Source of the DNA: Ruminococcus sp.
GTDB lineage: Bacteria; Bacillota; Clostridia; Oscillospirales; Ruminococcaceae
DNA: 64,000 nt
Reading direction: 5' to 3'
Assembly (NCBI GenBank): GCA_017558505.1
Contig: JAFYUM010000003.1
Span: 1-64,000 of the forward strand
Part shown: positions 25,885 to 34,023 of the stretch, piece after piece
How the letters are laid out: each line of letters begins with the position of its first letter
Numbering within the stretch: position 1 is the stretch's first letter
The notes under the pieces: generated by a model
What the model was told of the DNA's origin: nothing
Databases searched by the model: none
The model's input: the letters and a program-made list of their open reading frames with translations, nothing else
Made by a program: the position numbers and the translations under genes

Positions 25885-27582
25885 TTATACCTTGCCCTGT
25901 TTTGCTTTAAGAATACGGAAAGCGTCGGAAAGACAGTCAATGATATCACGGGGGAGCATTGCCTCCTGACCGATTTTTTCGGCAGCAGCATCACCTGCAA
26001 GACCGTGCATATATACGCCTGCGCAAGCGGCATCATAAGGCGAGAAGCCCTGTGCTACAGCAGAACCGATAATACCTGAAAGAACATCTCCGCTTCCGCC
26101 ACGGCTCATACCTGCATTACCTGTATGGTTTGCGGCTGTATTGAATTTATCGGAAACAATAGTACCTGCACCTTTCAGAACGACGGTTACACCATGTTTT
26201 TCTGCGTATTTTTCAGCAACCATAATACGGTTCTCATTAATTGACTGTGCGTCACAGTTGAGCAGTCTTCCCATTTCTCCGGGGTGAGGTGTAAGGATAA
26301 CCTCTGACTTCCTGTTTACTAATATTTCTATGTCGGATGCTATACAATTTATTCCATCTGCATCAATAATTATGGGACAGAATGAATTTTCAACTACAAA
26401 TCGTAAAATTTCCGTTGTATCCTTAGTTACACCCATACCCGAACCAATAACTACAGCTGTTGCTCTTTTCATTTCATCAAGGAGCTTTATTCTGTTGGAT
26501 TCAGTAAATGCCATAAAGCCGTTGCTGTCACTGTCGAGCTCGGTGTATGTGGCCTCGGGAGCAAGAACAGAAACTGTATCTATACATCTGCTTACAGAAG
26601 CAACCTTGACAAGACCTGCTCCGCTTCGCAGTGCTCCAAGAGCCGCAAAAGCAGCTGCACCACGCATGGAACTACTGCCTGATATGACAAGTACGGTGCC
26701 GAATATTCCTTTGTGAGAGTCCTGCTCACGCTTTGGCGGAAAACCTGCTAAACAGTCACGGTCAATGCGGTGGTACCCATGTTCACCGTCAAGACAGTCA
26801 TATGCCCTTGCAGGTATACCTATATCAGCAACACTTATTTTACCACACAGCTTTTTGAGGGGATACTGTGTCATTCCGAATTTAAGACAGCCGAGGCATA
26901 TTGTTTCGTCAGCCTTGAAACATCCTGGTGAAACAGTACCCTTTGAGCCGTCGCCGCCGCTGGGGATATCGACTGAAATTTTATATGCGCTTGTACCTAT
27001 TGAAAAAATTGCCATAAGATCACTATCCAGCTTGCCCTTGAAACCTGTACCGAATACACCGTCAATGAGTACATCGGCAGATACAACAGCGCGGCGGACA
27101 GATGTCATACGTTCTTTTTCTTTGATAAGTATTTTTTCAATAGCTGTAGGCTCTTTTTTGTTTTTCAATGAAGTGATGTCTCTGTCGTAGAGAGCAGAAT
27201 AATCAAGCTCAGCGGCTTCAATTGCGGCTTCGATATTTTCGCTTCGGTAGCCTGTTACAATATTAACTTTGTCAGGGAGACTGTCAAAATACTCCTTTGC
27301 AAGGTCGGTTGAAGGTTCTTTTACAAGATTTACAACAGTAACGTGATAACCACGGTAAACAAGTATATTTGCTGCAACAAAACAATCGCCGCCGTTATTT
27401 CCGCTTCCGGCGAGAAAAACAATACTTGTGCGTTCGGGTATCTGATTTTCTGCCGAGCAAATCTGTATAACACGTTCAGCTATTTTTCTGCCTGCATTCT
27501 GCATTAGCTCCTTTGGCGGTACTCCAAGCTTTTTAGCCTGTTTTTCTACCTTTGTCATCTGTTTTGTGGTTACAATTTGCAT
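25885..27582 (-). CDS. nnr: Bifunctional NAD(P)HX epimerase/dehydratase
   Basis: Repairs hydrated NADH and NADPH. The N-terminal YjeF epimerase domain carries FLAGSGNNGGDCFVAA (residues ~52-67) and GVFGTGFKG. The C-terminal ribokinase-like dehydratase domain carries GSSSMRGAAAFAALGALRSGAGLV, TPHPGEMGRLL and NAGMSRGGSGDVLSGIIGS. Both halves are complete, at 565 aa. I chose ATG 27582 because GGAG lies 8 nt upstream. The lipoprotein gene follows in the same direction. Confidence 0.95.
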   Translation of the reverse strand: MQIVTTKQMTKVEKQAKKLGVPPKELMQNAGRKIAERVIQICSAENQIPERTSIVFLAGSGNNGGDCFVAANILVYRGYHVTVVNLVKEPSTDLAKEYFDSLPDKVNIVTGYRSENIEAAIEAAELDYSALYDRDITSLKNKKEPTAIEKILIKEKERMTSVRRAVVSADVLIDGVFGTGFKGKLDSDLMAIFSIGTSAYKISVDIPSGGDGSKGTVSPGCFKADETICLGCLKFGMTQYPLKKLCGKISVADIGIPARAYDCLDGEHGYHRIDRDCLAGFPPKREQDSHKGIFGTVLVISGSSSMRGAAAFAALGALRSGAGLVKVASVSRCIDTVSVLAPEATYTELDSDSNGFMAFTESNRIKLLDEMKRATAVVIGSGMGVTKDTTEILRFVVENSFCPIIIDADGINCIASDIEILVNRKSEVILTPHPGEMGRLLNCDAQSINENRIMVAEKYAEKHGVTVVLKGAGTIVSDKFNTAANHTGNAGMSRGGSGDVLSGIIGSAVAQGFSPYDAACAGVYMHGLAGDAAAEKIGQEAMLPRDIIDCLSDAFRILKAKQGKV

Positions 27583-27628
27583 TAATATCACTCCTTATTA
27601 TAAATATATTGAGAGAATATTTATTGTG

Positions 27629-28183
27629 TCAGATATTATCAGCAATATCTGATAAATAGACGTTGTCCATATCCCTTTTCACCTTGTTTTTTAATGTAGG
27701 ATTTAAAAATTTGACTATGTTGGAAAGCATTTTTTCATTTGGGACGAAAACAAGACGGGTATTACCATAGCCTTCATGCTGGAAATCGGCGAAGTATTCA
27801 TTTTCTACTATATTATCAGTTGCAAATACAATTGTCATATCAGAGGTTTCTTCGGGAATTTCGTTTGTGTACTTTCCGAAGGAAGTAAACTTACTTACAG
27901 AAATTGTAAGCATTTCTTTTCTTTTGGTCTGATTGATAATCTTATCAATATCAAGCTCGCCGTTTGTAAATGTATACTCATATTCAACCTTGAAATTTCT
28001 GTAAAGGAAAAACGTACCCACACCAATTGCAACAGCCACAAAAAGCAGCAGAAATGAAAAAACAAAACCTGCGATTAATGCTAAAAATGTAAGCAGCATT
28101 CCGAGAATTAAAATAATACAGGTTTTCATTCTGTCCGATCCTGTGGGTTTGTGCTTTACAAGCTGTTCTGCAAAATTATCCAT
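27629..28183 (-). CDS. Small membrane protein, unknown
   Basis: A 184-residue protein. Two adjacent hydrophobic segments (residues ~20-62) are followed by a cytoplasmic-looking beta-rich domain (KVEYEYTFTNGELDIDKIINQTKRKEMLTISVSKFTSFGKY), reminiscent of PH-like YdbT/DUF domains. No named family is certain. It sits upstream of the NAD(P)HX repair gene on the same strand with a ~46-nt gap and diverges from the pheST operon. Confidence 0.75.
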   Translation of the reverse strand: MDNFAEQLVKHKPTGSDRMKTCIILILGMLLTFLALIAGFVFSFLLLFVAVAIGVGTFFLYRNFKVEYEYTFTNGELDIDKIINQTKRKEMLTISVSKFTSFGKYTNEIPEETSDMTIVFATDNIVENEYFADFQHEGYGNTRLVFVPNEKMLSNIVKFLNPTLKNKVKRDMDNVYLSDIADNI

Positions 28184-28283
28184 AATTTTTCTCCATTCTT
28201 TATTGAATTTTTATCATATACTAATATAATAACATATTTTTCTGATAATTTCAATAATTAAATGGAAAATTTTCAGAAAATAC

Positions 28284-28312
28284 TTGATTTTTTTTTAATA
28301 TGCTGATATAAT
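28284..28312 (+). promoter_or_regulatory. Promoter of the pheST T-box operon
   Basis: TTGATT (28284-28289) and TATAAT (28307-28312) are separated by 17 bp. Transcription would start around 28319, at the base of T-box stem I. Confidence 0.8.
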
Positions 28313-28324
28313 ATATATTGTAAT

Positions 28325-28559
28325 AAAACTCAACGACTGAGAGAGTAAGCTGAAAATGATGTCCACAGAGAGGAATGCGTTGGTGTAAGTATTCTGACGG
28401 AGTATCAGCCGAAGTTCACTCACGAGAGGCGATATTGAAGGGCGTTATACCTTGTAGATTTCGACGCAAGCCTGCGTTATAGGCAAGAGAGTGTCGGCTC
28501 TCCCGAAAATGGGTGGTATAACAAGTTAGTCTTGTCCTGTTTGGGATGGGACTCTTTTT
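28325..28559 (+). ncRNA. Phenylalanine T-box leader riboswitch
   Basis: Senses uncharged tRNA(Phe) and permits readthrough into pheS. Stem I begins near 28330 and has the AGAGAGGAATG element. The specifier is UUC (28415-28417) in GAAGUUCACUC, matching Phe. The T-box bulge region is AAAATGGGTGGTATAACAAG (28506-28525), with the TGG that pairs with the tRNA NCCA end. A terminator stem follows (GTCTTGTCC 28529-28537 with GGGATGGGAC 28543-28552, several G-U pairs) with T5 at 28555-28559. Confidence 0.93.
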
Positions 28560-28599
28560 CATATTCGGCACAAATACATATTTTACAGGAGTGATTTTT

Positions 28600-29628
28600 T
28601 TGAAAGAACAGCTTGAAAGAATTGAAGTGCTGGCGAAACAGGAACTTGAAGCTTGCACAGACATTAAGGCACTTGACGATTTAAGAGTCAAGTATCTTGG
28701 AAAAAAAGGTGAGCTTACTGCTATATTAAAGCAAATGGGTAAGCTTTCAGCAGAAGAAAGACCGATTATAGGACAGCTTGCAAATCAGGTTAGAGCTGAT
28801 ATTGAAGAAGCTCTCAGCACAAAGCTTGCAGCATTAAAGGCTGAGGTACAGGCTGCACAGCTTAAATCTGAAACAATTGACATTACTCTCCACGGAAAGA
28901 CAGCTCCAATGGGTAAGCTTCATCCACTTACAAAGGTTGAAAATGAAATCCGTGAAATTTTCATGGGTATGGGCTTTGATATCGCAGACGGTCCCGAGAT
29001 TGACGACGATTATCATGTATTCGAAGCTCTCAATCTTCCACCTGACCACCCTGCAAGAGATACACAGGATACATTCTATATCGAGGGAACAGATGAAACA
29101 GTTCTCCTCCGTACACAGACTTCATCTGTACAGGTTCACGTTATGGAGACACAGAAACCTCCGATTCGTATTATTTCACCCGGTCGAGTTTTCCGTTCTG
29201 ATGCAGTAGATGCTACACATTCACCTCTTTTCCACCAGATTGAGGGACTTGTAATTGACAAGGGTATAAAAATGAGCGACCTCAAGGGAACTCTTGAAAT
29301 GCTTATGAAGAAGCTTTACGGTAATGACTGCAAGCTTCGTTTCCGTCCTCACCATTTCCCATTCACAGAGCCTTCATGTGAAGTTGATATAAGCTGCTTC
29401 AACTGCGGCGGATGCGGATGCTCTATGTGTAAGGATGAGGGATATATCGAGCTTCTCGGTGCAGGTATGGTTCATCCTAAGGTACTCGAAAACTGCGGTA
29501 TCGACAGTACTGAATATTCAGGTTTTGCATTCGGACTTGGTCTGGAGCGTATGGTTATGGGACGTTACGACATTAACGACCTCCGTCTGCTTTATGAGAA
29601 CGATGTAAGATTCTTAGAGCAATTCTGA
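28600..29628 (+). CDS. pheS: Phenylalanyl-tRNA synthetase alpha subunit
   Basis: Catalytic subunit of the (alpha-beta)2 enzyme. A coiled-coil N-terminus is followed by class II motifs: HPLTKVENEIREIFMGMGFDIADGPE (~108-133), LLRTQTSSVQVHVM, RVFRSDAVDATHSPLFHQIEGL and FGLGLERMVM. The start is TTG at 28600, supported by GGAG 8-9 nt upstream. An in-frame ATG at 28546 lies inside the T-box terminator and is unlikely. 342 aa is the usual length. Confidence 0.96.
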   Translation: MKEQLERIEVLAKQELEACTDIKALDDLRVKYLGKKGELTAILKQMGKLSAEERPIIGQLANQVRADIEEALSTKLAALKAEVQAAQLKSETIDITLHGKTAPMGKLHPLTKVENEIREIFMGMGFDIADGPEIDDDYHVFEALNLPPDHPARDTQDTFYIEGTDETVLLRTQTSSVQVHVMETQKPPIRIISPGRVFRSDAVDATHSPLFHQIEGLVIDKGIKMSDLKGTLEMLMKKLYGNDCKLRFRPHHFPFTEPSCEVDISCFNCGGCGCSMCKDEGYIELLGAGMVHPKVLENCGIDSTEYSGFAFGLGLERMVMGRYDINDLRLLYENDVRFLEQF

Positions 29629-29630
29629 GC

Positions 29631-30188
29631 ATGAACAGATATATCAAAGCAATTATATTTTCAAGGATTCTGCTTATATTATCGCTTATTCTTTCGTTTG
29701 CTTATGATTTGCTGTATATTATTGCTTTTGTAATGAGTGTGTTTGTATATGACAACGCAGATGAAATTACATATATCACCTGTATTTTCAATGTATTATT
29801 CACATCATGCTTCGTCGGAGCAATGATTGTGCTTGCACGCAGGTATATGGAGCAAATTCGCAATATTAAAAAGGTTTACGACGGTGATATTAAAGCTCAC
29901 CTTGAAGAATGTGATAATATAATTTCAAGCCGTTTTTTCTTCTTCCATGACCATTTTATCAGCTTTGATAATCCCATGATTTGCGATTATGATGAAATTC
30001 ATACAGTCTATCACTGGTATCGTCGTAAATATGGTAAGGGTTCTTCATATTATATGATGGCTTTGAAGCTGAAGGATGGAAGAATATTTTATCTTAATTG
30101 TACAAGTGAAAAAAGTCAGAATAAAGCTGTCAGTGAGTTTAAAAAATATGTTCCAACAGCAAAAACTATATATGCAAAACCAAAATAA
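29631..30188 (+). CDS. Unknown membrane protein inserted between pheS and pheT
   Basis: A 185-residue protein beginning 2 nt after the pheS stop without a good ribosome site, so it is probably translated by coupling. It has two or three membrane segments in the first ~75 residues. A basic linker (RRYMEQIRNIKKVYDGD) and a beta-rich domain follow (DYDEIHTVYHWYRRKYGKGSSYYMMALKLKDGRIFYLNCTSE). The layout of membrane segments plus PH-like domain is shared with the gene at 30462. Not recognised as a named family. pheST genes are normally adjacent, so its position is unusual. Confidence 0.7.
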   Translation: MNRYIKAIIFSRILLILSLILSFAYDLLYIIAFVMSVFVYDNADEITYITCIFNVLFTSCFVGAMIVLARRYMEQIRNIKKVYDGDIKAHLEECDNIISSRFFFFHDHFISFDNPMICDYDEIHTVYHWYRRKYGKGSSYYMMALKLKDGRIFYLNCTSEKSQNKAVSEFKKYVPTAKTIYAKPK

Positions 30189-30207
30189 TTTGAAAAGACT
30201 TGGATTA

Positions 30208-30294
30208 ATGAATTTATCAATGAAATGGCTTGACAGTTATGTAAAATCCGATATGCCTACAAAAGATAATTCTCACACTTTTACAATTGCATAA
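30208..30294 (+). pseudogene. Decayed duplicate of the pheT 5' end
   Basis: The frame at 30208 encodes MNLSMKWLDSYVKSDMPTKD and 8 more residues. The real pheT at 31162 starts MNLSMKWLADYVDVNVPIKD. The DNA matches almost exactly over the first 23 nt and then diverges. Downstream pieces (about 30305-30340) still resemble pheT codons after a small insertion. It is a non-functional relic about 950 bp upstream of the intact gene. Confidence 0.8.
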
Positions 30295-30461
30295 AATTAA
30301 AAATAAGTGGTTCGGATTTTTATAAAGCTATTGAATTTTTAAAAATGAGAGTAAAATAATGATGATTTACTACTCATTACATAAAATGAAAGCGATAGTT
30401 TTTACAGTTTATAATATTACAAATATAAACAGAGATTATATAAGGGTTTAGGGATTATACT

Positions 30462-31088
30462 ATGGAAAATAAAAAAAACAATGGCTTACTGTTAGTGGCT
30501 GTTTTTATACTTTGTTCATCAATATTAATTGCTTTAATAAGAAATGGAAACATTTTATTATTCATATTGTTATTGATATTGTTCGCTTATATAATAATTT
30601 CCGGAATAATATCAAGAGGAAACAACAAAAAATCATTATTTGAACGCCTTGGAATATCAAGTGAAGATGAATTATCGGCGGTGCTTAGTGAGTTTGATGT
30701 TCTTGTATCAGATAAACTTTACATAAGGAATGGACTTATTGTAAATATTGATTCCTATAAAAGTTATCATTTATACGAAATCAAAAATGTGGAAAAACAT
30801 AATATTACTCATCGCAACAGAACAATGAGCTACGAAACATATGAACTGATAATATACACGGAAACGACAACCGGTACTTTATATTATTATACAAACAAAA
30901 GCGGACGTGATTGTGCATATCTTCTTTTGGTACGTGAGATTTCGGAGTCAAAATCAAGAACTGCAAAAGTCACAAGTCAGGATATAATCAGCAATGAACT
31001 TGCATATTCATCTGATGAATACGAAGGTATGATAATGGACGACGAAGATATTGAGGACAGAGAAAGCAGAAGTGACTGGCTTGGATAA
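30462..31088 (+). CDS. Unknown membrane protein with PH-like domain, upstream of pheT
   Basis: A 208-residue protein. Two hydrophobic segments (residues ~8-50) lead into a beta-rich region (SDKLYIRNGLIVNIDSYKSYHLYEIKNVEKHNITHRNRTMSYETYELIIYT) and a very acidic tail (SSDEYEGMIMDDEDIEDRESRSD). An AT-rich gap of ~170 nt separates it from the pheT relic; I see nothing else there. Codon use is AT-richer than in pheS and pheT, consistent with a later arrival. Not a recognised family; resemblance to the gene at 29631 is in layout only. Confidence 0.7.
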   Translation: MENKKNNGLLLVAVFILCSSILIALIRNGNILLFILLLILFAYIIISGIISRGNNKKSLFERLGISSEDELSAVLSEFDVLVSDKLYIRNGLIVNIDSYKSYHLYEIKNVEKHNITHRNRTMSYETYELIIYTETTTGTLYYYTNKSGRDCAYLLLVREISESKSRTAKVTSQDIISNELAYSSDEYEGMIMDDEDIEDRESRSDWLG

Positions 31089-31161
31089 AGCAGAAACCAA
31101 AAACTATGACGGTTAGCTTGGCAGCATGTAAGCTGCAATAAATTAAACGGAGGTAATTCAG

Positions 31162-33618
31162 ATGAATTTATCAATGAAATGGCTCGCTGATTATGTTGAT
31201 GTCAACGTGCCTATAAAAGATTATTGTCACGCTCTTACAATGAGCGGTTCAAAGGTAGAGGGCTATGAAATTGAGGGAGAGAATATTTCCAAGGTTGTAG
31301 TAGGAAAAATTCTCTCAAAAGGACCTCACGAAAACGCTGATGCTCTCTTTGTATGTCAGGTTGAAGTAGGAGCAGACGCTCCCATTCAGATTGTAACTAA
31401 TGCAAAAAATGTCAAGGAGGGCGATATTGTCCCTGTTGCTCTTGACGGTGCAACACTTCCCGAGGGTAAAATCAAGAAAGGCAAGCTCCGTGGCGTTGAA
31501 AGCTTCGGTATGTTCTGTGGTCTTGATACTCTCGGACTTGCAATTAACGATTTCCCTTACGCTGACCCAGAGGGAGTTCTCGTAATTGAAGAAGAATGTG
31601 AAATCGGACAGGATATTCACGACGCTCTTGGACTTAACGATACATCAGTTGAGTTTGAAATTACATCAAACCGTCCTGATTGCCTTAGCGTAATCGGTCT
31701 TGCAAGAGAAACAGCCGCAACATATAACCTGCCCCTCACTGTAAAAGAGCCTAAATTCGAGGGCATTGAGGGCGATATCAACGAGATGCTCAAAGTTGAT
31801 ATTCACAACACAGAGAAGTGCCAGAGATACTGTGCAGGTATCGTTAAAAACGTAAAAATCGGACCTTCACCTCGCTGGATGAGAGAAAGACTCCGTGCAA
31901 GCGGTGTTCGTCCTATCAACAATTTCGTTGATATTACAAATTACGTAATGCTTGAATATGGTCAGCCTATGCACGCATTTGACCTCCGCTATGTTGAGGG
32001 CGGTCACATCAATGTAAGAAACGCTGTAAATGGCGAAAAGATTATGACTCTTGACGGTGTTGAGCGTGAACTTACAGAGGATATGCTCGTTATTGCTGAC
32101 GAGAAGAAACCTGTTGCAGTTGCAGGTGTTATGGGCGGTGAGTACAGCGGAATTATGGAAGACACAACAACAGTTGTATTCGAGTCCGCATACTTTGAGC
32201 CGTCACAGGTTCGCCGTACTTCTAAGAACCTCAAATTAAAGTCTGACGCTTCATCACGTTATGAAAAAGGCGTTGACCGTCTTATTTCAATGACTTGCCT
32301 TAAACGTGCATTTGAGCTTGTTGAGGAACTAGGAGCAGGTGAGGTTGTAAAATCTGTAATTGACTGCGATTACACAGATAAGACCCCTGCTTGTGTAGAT
32401 TTCGATTCTGCTTGGATTAACGAATTCCTTGGAACTGAAATTCCCGAAACCGATATGATTGATTATCTCAATCGCCTTGGTTTTGAGGTTAAGGACGGTA
32501 AGGTTTATGCACCTTCATTCCGTATTGACATTGAGTGCCGTGCTGATATTGCAGAAGAAGTTGCAAGAATTTACGGCTACAATAACATCCCCTCAACTGA
32601 TTTCAGAGGAGTTGCAAAAGCTGAATTCACAGAGGAACAGAAATTTGTACGTACATTAAGAAACACATCTGCATCACTTGGCGGATATGAAATTGCTACA
32701 TATTCATTCGTTTCACCTAAGTATTTCGATAAAATCAGACTTCCTGAGGACAGCAAGCTCCGCAAGGTTGTAAGAATTGTAAATCCTCTTGGTGAGGACA
32801 CAAGCGTTATGAGAACAACAACAATTCCTTCAATGCTTGATGTGCTTTCATTCAACTACAATAACCGCAACGAAAAGGCTTGCCTCTTTGAGATTTCCAA
32901 GGAATATATTCCTGTTGATGAAAAGCGCAACTATGAGGGTGACGAGGCTATTCTTGTAAACAGCGGAAAGCTCCGCCACGAGTATGAATACCAGCTTCCC
33001 GATGAATTCCAGCGTCTCACAATCGGTATGTATGGCGGTGAGGCAGATTTCTACACATTAAAGGGAATGATCGAGCAGATTTTTGCTGAAATAAACATCG
33101 ACGACGTTGAGTATATCCGTGCTAATGACTGTGATATATTCGATGAGAAATCAGCGCTTCACCCAGGCAGAAGTGCAGTTATTGTCAAGGACGGTAAATA
33201 TCTCGGAATTATGGGTGAAGTGCATCCAGAAGTGCAGGAAAATTACAAGCTTGGCGTTAAGACATATGTCGCAAAGCTTAATATTCCTGAAATGCTTGAG
33301 CTTTCATGCGATGAGATTTCATATAAGCCCCTTCCTAAGTTCCCTGCATCAACTCGTGACCTCAGCGTAATTGTTGATGACGAGGTGCCTGTAGCAGAGC
33401 TTGAAAAGGCTATCCGTGGAGCTGTAGGCAAAATTCTTGAAAAGGTTACACTTTTCGACGTATATAAGGGCAAGCAGATTGAGGAGGGCAAAAAGTCGGT
33501 TTCATACTCAATTTCAATGCGTTCACACGAGGGGACACTTACAGACGAGCAGGCTGACGGTGCAATGAAAAAGGCACTTAAAGCACTTGCTGAAATTGGT
33601 GCAGAACTCAGAATGTAA
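31162..33618 (+). CDS. pheT: Phenylalanyl-tRNA synthetase beta subunit
   Basis: The editing and structural subunit. N-terminal tRNA-binding (EMAP-like) domain (VVVGKILSKGPHENADALFVCQVEVG, residues ~48-73), B3/B4 domain (FEITSNRPDCLSVIGLARETAA), B5 (RIDIECRADIAEEVARIYGYNNIP), and the C-terminal FDX-anticodon-binding domain (KFPASTRDLSVIVDDEVP) are all present. 818 aa is complete. A GGAGG site stands 8 nt before the ATG. Confidence 0.96.
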   Translation: MNLSMKWLADYVDVNVPIKDYCHALTMSGSKVEGYEIEGENISKVVVGKILSKGPHENADALFVCQVEVGADAPIQIVTNAKNVKEGDIVPVALDGATLPEGKIKKGKLRGVESFGMFCGLDTLGLAINDFPYADPEGVLVIEEECEIGQDIHDALGLNDTSVEFEITSNRPDCLSVIGLARETAATYNLPLTVKEPKFEGIEGDINEMLKVDIHNTEKCQRYCAGIVKNVKIGPSPRWMRERLRASGVRPINNFVDITNYVMLEYGQPMHAFDLRYVEGGHINVRNAVNGEKIMTLDGVERELTEDMLVIADEKKPVAVAGVMGGEYSGIMEDTTTVVFESAYFEPSQVRRTSKNLKLKSDASSRYEKGVDRLISMTCLKRAFELVEELGAGEVVKSVIDCDYTDKTPACVDFDSAWINEFLGTEIPETDMIDYLNRLGFEVKDGKVYAPSFRIDIECRADIAEEVARIYGYNNIPSTDFRGVAKAEFTEEQKFVRTLRNTSASLGGYEIATYSFVSPKYFDKIRLPEDSKLRKVVRIVNPLGEDTSVMRTTTIPSMLDVLSFNYNNRNEKACLFEISKEYIPVDEKRNYEGDEAILVNSGKLRHEYEYQLPDEFQRLTIGMYGGEADFYTLKGMIEQIFAEINIDDVEYIRANDCDIFDEKSALHPGRSAVIVKDGKYLGIMGEVHPEVQENYKLGVKTYVAKLNIPEMLELSCDEISYKPLPKFPASTRDLSVIVDDEVPVAELEKAIRGAVGKILEKVTLFDVYKGKQIEEGKKSVSYSISMRSHEGTLTDEQADGAMKKALKALAEIGAELRM

Positions 33619-33621
33619 TTT

Positions 33622-33813
33622 ATGTGGGAAAGAGATAAGAAAATTCTGATTGTTGAAATGTTTATTTGTATTTTAACAATTGTAAGCACAGCAATAAAAG
33701 TATTTCTTCATAACAGTAAAATTTCAATTGTATTTCTGTTTATAGAGATAGTTTTGCTTCTTTTCCTTGTTGTTATCTACTTTATAGCAAAGAAAAAGAA
33801 TACTAAGAAATAA
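33622..33813 (+). CDS. Small two-helix membrane protein
   Basis: A 63-residue protein starting 3 nt after the pheT stop. It has two hydrophobic helices (ILIVEMFICILTIVSTAIKVF and ISIVFLFIEIVLLLFLVVIYFI) and a Lys-rich end. The ribosome site is weak, so translation may be coupled to pheT. It lies before the operon terminator. Function unknown; it might be spurious. Confidence 0.5.
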   Translation: MWERDKKILIVEMFICILTIVSTAIKVFLHNSKISIVFLFIEIVLLLFLVVIYFIAKKKNTKK

Positions 33814-33820
33814 TCAAAAA

Positions 33821-33862
33821 AACCGACAATTAGGGCATAAATGCTTTAATTGTTGGTTTTTC
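33821..33862 (+). terminator. Terminator of the pheST operon
   Basis: AACCGACAATTA (33821-33832) pairs with TAATTGTTGGTT (33847-33858) with one wobble, followed by a T-run. Confidence 0.88.
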
Positions 33863-33895
33863 TTCATTTTGTCCACCTTTTATTCATTTTATCCG

Positions 33896-33924
33896 TTGAC
33901 ATATATTACAAATTGATTTAAAAT
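33896..33924 (+). promoter_or_regulatory. Promoter of the GH43 gene
   Basis: TTGACA (33896-33901) and TAAAAT (33919-33924) are separated by 17 bp, about 95 nt upstream of the start codon, a spacing like that of the esterase gene at 861. Confidence 0.7.
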
Positions 33925-34023
33925 TTATATATAGGATTTAGTCTGTTTAAATTTTGGGTTTAAGGCAATATTACTTTAAAATATGATATGCCTTTATTCT
34001 GGATAATTAATGAGGTGTTAAAA

